Origin: Streptomyces cavernicola
GTDB lineage: Bacteria; Actinomycetota; Actinomycetes; Streptomycetales; Streptomycetaceae
Assembly (NCBI RefSeq): GCF_029968035.1
Contig: NZ_JASCIQ010000016.1
Span: 1 to 64,000, forward strand
Direction of reading: 5' to 3'
Length of the DNA stretch: 64,000 bases
Position numbers and translations under genes: made by a program. Position 1 is the stretch's first letter. The number at the start of each line of letters is the position of its first letter. Below, piece by piece: positions 41,855-51,051 of this stretch. The notes under the pieces were generated by a model. The model had not been told where the DNA came from and ran no database searches. It saw only the letters and a list, made by a program, of their open reading frames with translations.

Positions 41855-42701
41855 GTGCTGATTGGGATGGTTTGCGCGCTGGGTTCCGCGGTCTGCTACG
41901 GCACGGCCTCCGTCCTCCAGGCCGTCGCGGCCCGCGCGGTCGCCCCCGGCACGGGCTCCGGCGTCGACCCCGCTGCTGCTCCGCTCCCTGCGCCAGTGGC
42001 GCTATCTCGCCGGTCTCACCCTGGACCTCCTCGGCTTCGTCCTGCAGATCGTCGCGCTGCGGTCCATCCCCATCTACGCGGTGGGGGCCGCGCTCGCCGC
42101 GAGCCTCGCGGTGACGGCGGTGGTCGCTTCGTGGCTGCTCCGGGTGCGGCTGAGCGGCGCCGAGTGGGCGGCGGTCGGGGTGGTGGTCGCGGGGCTCGCG
42201 ATGCTCGGGCTCGCCTCAGGCCCGGAGGGCGCGCGCCCCGGCTCGACGGCCCTCTCGTACGCGATGCTCGGCGCGGCGGTCGGCGTGCTGCTGGTCGGCG
42301 TGGTCGCGGGGCGGCTGCCGGGGCGGGCGCGGGCGCTGCTGCTCGGGCTCGGGTCGGGGTGCGGGTTCGGGGTGGTGGAGGTGTCGGTGCGGCTCATCGA
42401 CTCCCTGGCTCCGCGGGTGCTGATCGCCGAGCCGGCGACGTACGCGCTCCTTGTCGGTGGGGGTGCGGCGTTCCTGCTCCTCACGTCCGCACTGCAGCGG
42501 GGGTCCGTGACCACGGTCACGGCGGGGCTCGTGCTCGGCGAGACGGTCGGGCCCGCGGTCGTCGGCGTGGCGTGGCTGGGCGACCGCACCCGCGAGGGCC
42601 TTGCCTGGCTGGCGATCCTCGGCTTCTTGGTGGCGGTCGCGGGGGCGTTGGGGCTGGCACGGTTCGGGGAGGCTCCGGCGGGGGCTCGGCCTGCGGGGTG
42701 A
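41855..42701 (+). pseudogene. DMT/EamA-type multi-pass membrane protein, frameshifted
   Basis: The N-terminus (GTG 41855, LIGMVCALGSAVCYGTASVL) is in one frame and the remainder (LLLRSLRQWRYLAGLTLDLL onward to 42701) in another, together about 280 residues with some nine hydrophobic segments. The switch falls at about 41968-41985 in GACCCCGCTGCTG. Removing one C, or adding a GC, gives a continuous GVDP(A)LLLRSLRQW as expected in this family. The body resembles small-molecule permease folds (ALRSIPIYAVGAALAASLAV). Either an error at a C-run or a true inactivation. Substrate unknown. Confidence 0.75.
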
Positions 42702-43480
42702 CTTTGTTTTTCACTCCCCTCCCCGCCCCTTCCCGAAAGCCCTGCGGACAGCTCCGGGGACTCCGCCCCCGGCCCCCGGCCCGGGGCTGCCGCCCCCGCC
42801 CCCCACCACCACGGGGCTCCGCCCCGGACCCCGTTTCTGATCCCCGCCCTGCCCCTTCCCGAAAGACTGCCGTCGGCTACGGGGGCTCCGCCCCCGGACC
42901 CCCGCTCCTCAAACGCCGGCGAGGCTGAATTTGGCCCCGCCCGCGGATGCCTGGGGCGCTGGGCTTGCCCCTGCCCCTCAGATGCCGTGGGCAGATTTCC
43001 CCAGATACCAGGGGGTGCGGTTTGGCCCTGCCCTCAGATGCGGGGGGGCTGGATTGTTGCTGACTCGGGGGCCGAACTTTCCGATCTGGGGCTGCGATGG
43101 CGCCCCGACAGGGCCGCGGGGAACTGCGCGACCAGCCACGACGGCGCGGCAGCCAAACGACAGCCGGGGGCCGGGGCGAAGCCCCGAGGCGGGGGGGCTG
43201 GGGGCGCAGCCCCGTCAGGGGCGCGGGGAACTGCGCGACCAGCCACGACGAAACGGGCAGCCGAACGACGGCCCGGGTCCGGGGGCGGCAGCCCCGGGCA
43301 GGTGCGGGGGCTAGAAGGGAGGCCGTGGGACAGCGTCCGGAAGCAGGGCTGGAGGCGGCAGCGTCCGGTGGCAGGGCCGGGCCGCAGTGCCCGGGAGCAG
43401 GGGCCGGGCCGCAGTGGTCGGAAGCAGGGGCTGGGGGTGCAAGCCCGGGAGTTGTCCCGCGCGGGCGGGACGGGCGAGGG
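42702..43480. repeat. Repeat-rich intergenic region
   Basis: About 780 bases without a supportable gene. Contents: a reversed CTTTCGGGAAGGGGCGGGG-type element (42716-42739) and a degraded second copy (42846-42865); the dispersed 21-mer CTCAAACGCCGGCGAGGCTG (42908-42927); two copies of the GCGCGGGGAACTGCGCGACC element (about 43111-43150 and 43216-43250); and short GGGGCCGGGAGCAG-like runs towards 43440. The open frames across it consist only of these repeats. Confidence 0.8.
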
Positions 43481-44950
<1,470 letters not shown>

Positions 44951-44968
<18 letters not shown>

Positions 44969-44994
44969 GGAAATGGACCATACGCCTGGGCCAT
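44951..44994. promoter_or_regulatory. GGNCCAT repeats in the MocR/AhpD divergent promoter
   Basis: GGCCCAT (44951-44957), GGACCAT (44975-44981) and GGGCCAT (44988-44994) lie in the same orientation around the MocR start. ATGGACC (44973-44979) with GGGCCAT (44988-44994) also forms an inverted repeat. Direct plus inverted repeats of this sort are typical of MocR-type operators. Confidence 0.5.
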
Positions 44995-45015
44995 CGGCTT
45001 CGTAGGGTCGGGTTC

Positions 45016-45606
45016 ATGAGCAAGTTCCTGAGCGACGAGCCCGCAGGCGACAAGCCTGTGAGCGGCAAGGCTGTGAGCGACGAGCCGGTAAGCGGTGGTG
45101 AGAGCGCCGGCGGCCATGTGCGGCACGACTTCGCCCCCGAGCACACCCCCCGCATGGAGTGGGCCAAGCTCGCCCCCGATGTGTACAAGGCGATGTGGCA
45201 GCTGGAGAAGGCCGCGCGTCAGGGCCTCGACCCGGCCCTTTACCACCTGGTCAAGATCCGCGCCTCGCAGATCAACCACTGCGCGTTCTGCCTCGACATG
45301 CACACCAAGGACGCGCTCGCCGAGGGCGAGTCGGTGGAGCGGATCGTGCAGCTGAGCGCCTGGGAGGAGTCGAAGCACTTCTATACGCGCAAGGAGATCG
45401 CGGCGATCGAACTCACCGAGGCCGTCACGGTGTTGACGGAGGGCTTCGTGCCGGACGAGGTGTACGGGCGGGCCGCGAAGGAGTTCGAGGAGGCCGAACT
45501 CGCCCAGCTGATCGCGGCGATCACGACGATCAACGCCTGGAACCGGTTCAGCGTCGCCACCCGCAAGGTGCCGGGCCACTACCGGCCCGCGGCGGCCCGC
45601 TCATGA
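45016..45606 (+). CDS. Carboxymuconolactone decarboxylase/AhpD-like protein
   Basis: A 196-residue protein of the AhpD-like superfamily. A variable N-terminus (about 1-45, with EPVSGG-type repeats) precedes the core. The catalytic segment is RASQINHCAFCLDMHTKDAL, with the C-x-x-C pair and following histidine that carry out peroxide/disulfide chemistry. AWEESKHFYTRKEIAAIELT and LIAAITTINAWNRFSV complete the fold. ATG 45016 is 48 bp from the divergent MocR start. Its stop overlaps the next gene (ATGA). Probably a peroxidase-like stress protein under MocR control. Confidence 0.87.
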   Translation: MSKFLSDEPAGDKPVSGKAVSDEPVSGGESAGGHVRHDFAPEHTPRMEWAKLAPDVYKAMWQLEKAARQGLDPALYHLVKIRASQINHCAFCLDMHTKDALAEGESVERIVQLSAWEESKHFYTRKEIAAIELTEAVTVLTEGFVPDEVYGRAAKEFEEAELAQLIAAITTINAWNRFSVATRKVPGHYRPAAARS

Positions 45607-46061
45607 GGCCGTACCCCCGCACCACCGAACTCCCCACCGAATTCCGCGAGTCGATGCAGGCGCTGAGCGCCGCCGCCAAGCGCGGGCTCGGCGACGGCAC
45701 GCTCGCCGAGCTCGTCATGATCCGGGCCTCGCAGATCAACCGCTGCGCGTTCTGCCTCGACATGCATCTGACGCTGGCGCGCAAGGCCGGCGAGTCGGCG
45801 GACCGCCTGGACCTCCTCGGTACGTGGGAGGAGACGACCGGCACGTACACGGACCGCGAACGCGCGGCGCTCGCCCTCACGGAGGCGGTCACGGAGCTCA
45901 CGACGACGGGCTTCGTCCCGGACGAGGTGTACGCGACGGCCGCCGCGCACTTCGACGACCGCGAACTCGCCCACCTCATCGGGGTGATCACGGCGATCAA
46001 CTCCTGGAACCGCCTGATGGTCGCCCGCCGCATCCAACCCGGAGGCCCCGCATGGACGTGA
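45603..46061 (+). CDS. Carboxymuconolactone decarboxylase/AhpD-like protein (paralogue)
   Basis: A 152-residue paralogue of the preceding gene product, without its variable N-terminus. The same core is present: RASQINRCAFCLDMHLTLAR, TWEETTGTYTDRERAALALT and LIGVITAINSWNRLMVA, including the C-x-x-C pair. The ATG overlaps the previous stop (ATGA) and its own end overlaps the next gene by 10 bp, showing tight coupling. The two may form a heteromer, a suggestion based only on their adjacency. Confidence 0.87.
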   Translation: MRPYPRTTELPTEFRESMQALSAAAKRGLGDGTLAELVMIRASQINRCAFCLDMHLTLARKAGESADRLDLLGTWEETTGTYTDRERAALALTEAVTELTTTGFVPDEVYATAAAHFDDRELAHLIGVITAINSWNRLMVARRIQPGGPAWT

Positions 46062-46783
46062 CCACCTTCCGAGCCCTGCACCACGACCGCGCCCCCGACG
46101 ACCCGCTGATCCTCCCCGGCCCCTGGGACGCGGCCAGCGCCCGCGCCTTCGCCGCGGCGGGCTTCCCGGCCCTGGCGACGCCGAGCGCGGGCATCGCGGA
46201 GTCCCTCGGCCACGAGGACGGGGCCACCCCGGCCGACGAGATGTTCGCCGCGGTCACCCGGATCACCCGCGCCGTCGCGGAGTTCGGCATCCCCGTCTCC
46301 GCGGACCTGGAGTCGGGATACGGCCTGCCGGCCCGGGAACTCGTCGAGCGCGCCCTGGAGGCGGGCGCGGTCGGCGTCAACCTGGAGGACTCGGACCCGT
46401 CGGGCGCCCTCAACGACCCGGAACGGCAAGCGGATTGGCTGGCCGCCGTGCGTTCGGCGGCCGGCGACGCCCTCTTCGTCAACGCCCGCGTGGATACGTA
46501 CGTACAGGGCGTGCCGGACATCGAGGAGACCGCGCGCCGCGGCCGGCTGTACGTGGAGGCGGGCGCGGACTCGATCTACCCCATCCTGTGCCCACCGGAC
46601 CACCTCCCGGACCTGCGCACAGCGATCCCGGCCCCACTGAACGCCTTCGCGCTTCTGGACGACGGCCCGAGCCCACGCGAACTCGGCCAACTCGGCGCTT
46701 CTCGGGTGACGTTCGGACCGGGGCTGCTGCGACGAGTGATGGGGGCGGCGGGAGAGATCGCGCGGGAAGTGCAGGAATGGTGA
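46052..46783 (+). CDS. Isocitrate lyase/PEP mutase-family protein
   Basis: A 243-residue TIM-barrel enzyme of the PEP mutase/isocitrate lyase superfamily. Landmarks: ILPGPWDAASARAFAAAGFP, ATPSAGIAESLGHEDG, PVSADLESGYG (metal-binding Asp-x-Glu-x-Gly), GVNLEDSD and FVNARVDTYV. The usual lyase KKCGH loop is absent, as in most uncharacterised members (often annotated oxaloacetate decarboxylase or carboxyvinyl-phosphonate mutase-like). The reaction is a C-C or C-P bond cleavage of unknown substrate. It overlaps the AhpD-like gene by 10 bp and ends the operon. Confidence 0.85.
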   Translation: MDVTTFRALHHDRAPDDPLILPGPWDAASARAFAAAGFPALATPSAGIAESLGHEDGATPADEMFAAVTRITRAVAEFGIPVSADLESGYGLPARELVERALEAGAVGVNLEDSDPSGALNDPERQADWLAAVRSAAGDALFVNARVDTYVQGVPDIEETARRGRLYVEAGADSIYPILCPPDHLPDLRTAIPAPLNAFALLDDGPSPRELGQLGASRVTFGPGLLRRVMGAAGEIAREVQEW

Positions 46784-46901
46784 CGATTACCTGCCGACCG
46801 CTGCCTGAGCGCTTGTTCGACGAAGGTATCGTGCCGGGCGGGGCTGCGGCTCGGCCGCGGGGCCTTTTCGACCGCTCGACACACGGGGAGACAGTCGGTC
46901 C

Positions 46902-47222
46902 ATGGGGGATCATTTCAAGACAGACGTCGGTCAACTCGCAGAGTTCCTCAAAAACCTCGAAGGGTGCGTACGGGAACTGAACGAGGCACGTACCGCTCTG
47001 CAGCATGTGCGGGCCGACCAGATCGGCACACCGCGGCTCGACGAGGCCTGCGACAAGTTCCAGGACGAGTGGAAGTACGGCGCCGAGCAGACCAAGAAGA
47101 TGATCGACGCCATCAGCGAGGGCGTGAAGGCCAACAAGAAGGGCTACGAAGAGGTCGAAGAGGCCTTGGAGAAGGCCCTCAAGCACATCGAGAAGTCGGG
47201 CACGTCCGGGGGTGCCCAGTAA
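46902..47222 (+). CDS. WXG100/EspC-like small helical protein (type VII secretion related)
   Basis: A 106-residue, highly charged protein predicted to be a helical hairpin: TDVGQLAEFLKNLEGCVREL and LDEACDKFQDEWKYGAEQTK, with W-K-Y-G in place of strict W-x-G at the turn, then a long second helix (KALKHIEKSG). Length and layout fit the WXG100/EspC type of T7SS substrates, though the sequence match is weak. ATG 46902 has GGGGAG 12 bases upstream. It lies directly before the T7SS-signal protein gene with no gap, the usual substrate pair arrangement. Confidence 0.65.
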   Translation: MGDHFKTDVGQLAEFLKNLEGCVRELNEARTALQHVRADQIGTPRLDEACDKFQDEWKYGAEQTKKMIDAISEGVKANKKGYEEVEEALEKALKHIEKSGTSGGAQ

Positions 47223-48485
47223 ATGGCGGCGAACCCGTACCCCAACATCGGCTGGAATCCCGTACCCGGCATACCCACCGAGGTCACCGGTCTCCAGAAG
47301 AAGGTGGCCACGGCGGCCACCGCGCTCGACACCTGCCACCAGCAGCTGCAGAAGCTGCTCGGCGAGTCCAGCTACTGGCAGGGCGACGCCGCCGAGCAGT
47401 TCCGCAAGACCCTCGACGGCGATCTCCCCAAGTACCTCAAGGAAGCCGCGACTTCCCTGCAGACCGCCGCCTCCCAGCTGCACAACTGGGACGGCCATCT
47501 CGCCTCCAACCGCGAGCTGGCGCAGAAGTACGACGCCGACATCGCCGAGAAGAGGTCCGCGGCGGAGAAGGCGAAGGGCTCGTACGAGCAGGCCGCGAAG
47601 CACCCCGACCTGACCCCGGCCAAGCAGTACCCGAGCCAGGCCGAGGCCGACGCCGCCACCGCCCGGATGCGTTCGGCCGAGCAGAGTCTCAACGAGGCGT
47701 CCGTCGCACTGACCAAGGCGAACGCCGAGTACGAGGACATCGACCGCAAGATCAAGACGCTGGAGACCCAGCACGCCGACCAGGCCGAGACCGTCGCGAA
47801 GGCGCTCGACGGTTCCACGAAGAAGGCGCCCGACGAGCCCGGCTTCTGGAGCAAGGTCGGGGACGTCCTCAAGTCGGTCGGCGAGTTCCTGCTCGAACAC
47901 GCCGGCACCATCGGTGCCATAGCTGGTCTGCTCGCGCTCTTCCCGACGCCGCTCACCCCGCTGTTCGCCGGCATCGCCGTGGTGGCCAGCGCCGCGTCCA
48001 TGGGCAAGAACCTCGCCGATCCGGAGTTCCGAAGTCAGCTGATGGGCGGCGGCAGCGGCATGGACACCTTCGCCGCCTGGGCGTCGCTCGCCGGTGACAC
48101 CGTCGGCATGATCCCGGGCGGCAAGGCCCTCGGTATGGCCGCCAAGGAAGTCACCGAAGGTGTCGCGGACGCCACCCGCTGGGGTGTCGCGGTGTCCAAC
48201 AGCGAGAAGGCGGGCGCCTTCTTCAAGGAGATCGTCCCGGCCTTCTCGAAGAACGCCACCGACGACGTCGCCGACGCCTGGCGCGCGGCCGGCGAGTCGG
48301 CCGGCGGCTCGGCCAAGCTGATGGGCGAGATCACCGCCAACGGCCTCAACGTCGGCGCGAACCTGATCTCCTCCGCGGAGAGCCTCGGCCTGGTCGACAA
48401 GGACGGCGCCGAGCACAACGCGGCCGAGGGCACGAAGGCCGCCGCCACCGCACACAGCATCGCCGGACTCCTGGGCTGGGCGTGA
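47223..48485 (+). CDS. Putative T7SS-secreted protein with WXG-type N-terminal domain
   Basis: A 420-residue protein. The start NPYPNIGWNPVPGIPTEV and the following helices, with SYWQGDAAEQFRKTL (W-x-G) and LPKYLKEAATSLQTAASQL, fit the actinobacterial T7SS secretion-signal domain found at the N-terminus of large exported toxins. A long coiled-coil region (about 95-195) follows. The rest is glycine/alanine-rich and hydrophobic (LEHAGTIGAIAGLLALFPTP, VVASAASMGKNLADP, AWASLAGDTVGMIPGGKALG). No nuclease, deaminase or other toxin domain is visible at the end. The ATG abuts the previous stop. May insert into or cross membranes. Confidence 0.65.
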   Translation: MAANPYPNIGWNPVPGIPTEVTGLQKKVATAATALDTCHQQLQKLLGESSYWQGDAAEQFRKTLDGDLPKYLKEAATSLQTAASQLHNWDGHLASNRELAQKYDADIAEKRSAAEKAKGSYEQAAKHPDLTPAKQYPSQAEADAATARMRSAEQSLNEASVALTKANAEYEDIDRKIKTLETQHADQAETVAKALDGSTKKAPDEPGFWSKVGDVLKSVGEFLLEHAGTIGAIAGLLALFPTPLTPLFAGIAVVASAASMGKNLADPEFRSQLMGGGSGMDTFAAWASLAGDTVGMIPGGKALGMAAKEVTEGVADATRWGVAVSNSEKAGAFFKEIVPAFSKNATDDVADAWRAAGESAGGSAKLMGEITANGLNVGANLISSAESLGLVDKDGAEHNAAEGTKAAATAHSIAGLLGWA

Positions 48486-48522
48486 TGCCGATGTCCCCGG
48501 CCCTGGAAAGGACCACCGCCCC

Positions 48523-49224
48523 GTGACGGAACTCTCGACGAGCGCCGGGCCCGCCCGCACGCCGTCCCTCTGGTACGGGCTGCCGCACGGCTACGCCCAG
48601 ATCGACCTCGACCCGCCACTGGAAGGCGTCGTCGAACTCCTCCGGCAGCTCGTCACGCTGCCCGGGGAGGAACGCGACCGTGCGGAAGAGGTGCTGCGCT
48701 TCTACACCGCCACCGTGGGCGCCCTGAACGCCCAGCGCGTGCAGAGCTGCGCCGTCGGCCTGCACCCCGACGAGAACGGCGAGCTGGTCTCGTCCGTGCT
48801 CACCGTGACCACCGTGCCGTCGTCGGGCGGTAACGCGAAGCTGGTCATCGCGGGACTCGCCGGCACCGCCGGCGACAATCCCGACGTCGGCATGCGGCCC
48901 CTCGAACTGCCCTGCGGGCTCGGCTTCCTGGCCGAGCAGAAGCGCCGCACGCTCGCCCCGGGCCGCCCGCCCGAGGGCAGCGACGGCCCGCACATGGAGC
49001 CGGTCTGGCAGGGCACGGTGGCCGTCACCGGGCCGGGCGGGCACGACATCGTCCTGCTGCAGCTGGTCACGTCGGCGGTGCACCTGGCCGACGACTACCG
49101 CGACGTGCTGCTCGGCATCGCCCACTCGCTGTCGTACACCGACCCCTCGCGTACCGTGCCGGAGGCGGAGGAGGCGCCGGCGCCGGGCAGCGCGGCCCAG
49201 CAGGTGCAGAGCGACTTCGGATGA
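48523..49224 (+). CDS. Conserved hypothetical protein of the T7SS-like cassette
   Basis: A 233-residue soluble protein starting with GTG behind GGAAAGGA. The N-terminal segment PSLWYGLPHGYAQIDLDPPL and the central beta-rich part (SSVLTVTTVPSSGGNAKLVI, VWQGTVAVTGPGGHDIVLLQ) suggest an alpha/beta fold. The C-terminal tail is acidic and proline/glutamate-rich. No recognised domain. Its position between the T7SS-signal protein gene and a membrane protein gene suggests a chaperone-like or accessory role. That is inference. Confidence 0.7.
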   Translation: MTELSTSAGPARTPSLWYGLPHGYAQIDLDPPLEGVVELLRQLVTLPGEERDRAEEVLRFYTATVGALNAQRVQSCAVGLHPDENGELVSSVLTVTTVPSSGGNAKLVIAGLAGTAGDNPDVGMRPLELPCGLGFLAEQKRRTLAPGRPPEGSDGPHMEPVWQGTVAVTGPGGHDIVLLQLVTSAVHLADDYRDVLLGIAHSLSYTDPSRTVPEAEEAPAPGSAAQQVQSDFG

Positions 49225-49273
49225 GCCGCCCCGCACGATCGGCACGATCCCGTACGAAAAGGAGTTACGTGGC

Positions 49274-49909
49274 ATGACGGAACCTGCCCAGGCACCCGAG
49301 GTCGACCGGGTCCTGAAGCGCAACAAGGGCGTCATGACCCGGCACGTCATCACGCGGCTGCTGCTCGGCGCAGTGCTCGTCGCAGCGCCCTCGGTGCTGG
49401 GGTCCCTGGGCGCACCGAACCACGTGCTCACGGTGCTGCCGATCGTGCCCGGCATCTACGTCCTGCTGTTCCTGCTGCTGCGGGTCCGGCACGGGCGGCG
49501 CCTCGCGCTGTGCGAGCGGGTGCTGCGCAACTACCCGCTGGAGTACCGCACCCGCGTGGAGAAGCGGGGCTCCGAGTGGCGGCTGCTCGGCACCGTGTAC
49601 ACCGTGAAGCTGTCGACCCGGGGCCAGTCCGGCGCCCGGGAGATGCGCGCCGTCAACGCCTCCGTCGTCCGCCGCTGGCCGGCGGGCGCGGAGAACGGCG
49701 GCGCCTGGTTCGCGGGTGACCCTGCCTTCGGTGGAGTCATGGTGGTGCCCGGCACCGACGACATGCTGTTCCTGCAGCCCGCCGAGTGGGAGAAGTACGA
49801 GTCCGAGCGAGCCGCCGCCGACCCGGCACGCCGCGACCTCGCCGAACGGGCGGGCATCTCCGGCCTGGTGGAGAAGGAGCCGAGCACGCTCTCCGCGATC
49901 GGCGGCTGA
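49274..49909 (+). CDS. Two-helix membrane protein of the T7SS-like cassette
   Basis: A 211-residue protein with two membrane segments near the N-terminus (HVITRLLLGAVLVAAPSVLG and HVLTVLPIVPGIYVLLFLLL), then a cytosolic domain of about 130 residues (LCERVLRNYPLEYRTRVEK, MVVPGTDDMLFLQPAEWEKY). ATG 49274 is preceded by AAGGAG. No known family recognised. It ends the cassette just before a 28-bp perfect hairpin. Its membrane placement would suit an anchor or channel partner for the secreted protein at 47223-48485. Confidence 0.7.
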   Translation: MTEPAQAPEVDRVLKRNKGVMTRHVITRLLLGAVLVAAPSVLGSLGAPNHVLTVLPIVPGIYVLLFLLLRVRHGRRLALCERVLRNYPLEYRTRVEKRGSEWRLLGTVYTVKLSTRGQSGAREMRAVNASVVRRWPAGAENGGAWFAGDPAFGGVMVVPGTDDMLFLQPAEWEKYESERAAADPARRDLAERAGISGLVEKEPSTLSAIGG

Positions 49910-49922
49910 GACGGCCGGGTCC

Positions 49923-49979
49923 GAATACGACGGTGCCGGGCGCCCTTCTCGGAGAAGGGCGCCCGGCACCGTCGTATTC
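49923..49979. terminator. Near-perfect 28-bp bidirectional terminator
   Basis: Arms 49923-49950 and 49952-49979 are exact reverse complements over 28 bases with a single central base, giving a stem of about 26 bp after a minimal loop. It lies in the 90-bp gap between the convergent membrane protein gene (stop 49909) and the betaine-binding protein gene (stop 50000), and begins and ends with AATAC/GTATT, giving short T-rich edges in both directions. Confidence 0.92.
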
Positions 49980-49999
49980 AGGGCCTCAGGCCCGCCGCC

Positions 50000-50998
50000 T
50001 CACTTCTTGGGAAGCCAGGCCTGCCAGACGTCCTTGTTCTCCTTGACCCACTTCTTCGCCGCCTGCTCGCCGGACATCTTGTCCTTGGCGATCCACTTCG
50101 CGACCTCGTTCTGCTGCTCGGTGGTCCACTTGAAGTTCTTCAGGAACTCCGCCGCGTCGCCGCCGTTCTTCGCGAAATCCTCGTTGAGGTACTTCTGCAG
50201 CGGGGTGTTGGCGTAGCCGCACTCCGTCTTCGCGGCGGGCTCGTTGCAGCCCTCCTTGAACTCGGGGAGCTTCACCTCGACGAGTTCGACGTCGTTGTTC
50301 AGCCACTGCGGGTCCCACCAGTAGGTGATGAAGGGCTGCTTGTTCTTGTACTTCTGCTGGATCTCCTTGATCTGAGCGGCCTCGTTGCCGGTCTCCTTGA
50401 CCTTGAAGTTCAGCTTGTGGTTCTTGATCAGGTACTCGTCGTACGTGGTGTACGAGGGAGCCGCGCCCAGGAACTCGCCCTTGTCGCCGGACTCGGAGGT
50501 CTTGAAGTCCTTGGCGAGCTTGTTGAGGCCCTCGTAGGTCTTCGCCTCGGGGTGCTTGTCGGCGTAGTACTTCGGGATGAACCAGCCGATGTGGCCGACG
50601 ACGCCGAGGTCGCCGCCCTTGACGACGTGCTTGTCCTCGTTGGCCTTGCCGCCCTTGCCGTCGTCCAGGTACAGCTTCTGCTTCTCCGGCTGGCCGTCCC
50701 AGTCCTCCAGGATCGCGTCGGCCTTGCCGTTGTTCAGGGCGTCCCAGGCGATGGGCTCGTCCATCGTCTTCAGGTTGACCTTCTTGACGTCCAGCTCGTC
50801 CTCGAGGATCACCTTGGCGACCTCGGCGTTGGCCTGGGCGCCGACCCACGACGGGACCGTGATGGTGACCTCGTCGGAGCCGCCGGACTTGCCGGTCTCG
50901 GCGGCGCAGCCGCTGAGGGCGACGACACCGAGGACACCGGCGCCGGCGACGAGGGAGTTGGCTATACGGCGGTTACGGCTGTGCTTGCTGGGCTTCAC
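50000..50998 (-). CDS. Glycine betaine ABC transporter substrate-binding lipoprotein
   Basis: A 332-residue binding protein of the OpuAC/ProX family. The signal peptide ends in the lipobox ALSGC (residue about 31). The mature part starts VTITVPSWVGAQANAEVAKV and contains aromatic residues suited to quaternary-ammonium binding (IAWDALN, DWDGQ, HIGWFIPKYYAD, ITYWWDPQW). GTG 50998 follows AAGGAA. Last gene of the choline/betaine operon, 53 bp after the permease gene. It captures glycine betaine or a relative outside the membrane for osmoprotection. Confidence 0.92.
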   Translation of the reverse strand: MKPSKHSRNRRIANSLVAGAGVLGVVALSGCAAETGKSGGSDEVTITVPSWVGAQANAEVAKVILEDELDVKKVNLKTMDEPIAWDALNNGKADAILEDWDGQPEKQKLYLDDGKGGKANEDKHVVKGGDLGVVGHIGWFIPKYYADKHPEAKTYEGLNKLAKDFKTSESGDKGEFLGAAPSYTTYDEYLIKNHKLNFKVKETGNEAAQIKEIQQKYKNKQPFITYWWDPQWLNNDVELVEVKLPEFKEGCNEPAAKTECGYANTPLQKYLNEDFAKNGGDAAEFLKNFKWTTEQQNEVAKWIAKDKMSGEQAAKKWVKENKDVWQAWLPKK

Positions 50999-51051
50999 TT
51001 GAACGTTCCTTACCTGGAAGGGAGTTGCGGAAGTAGAGGGGCCGGGGCGGC

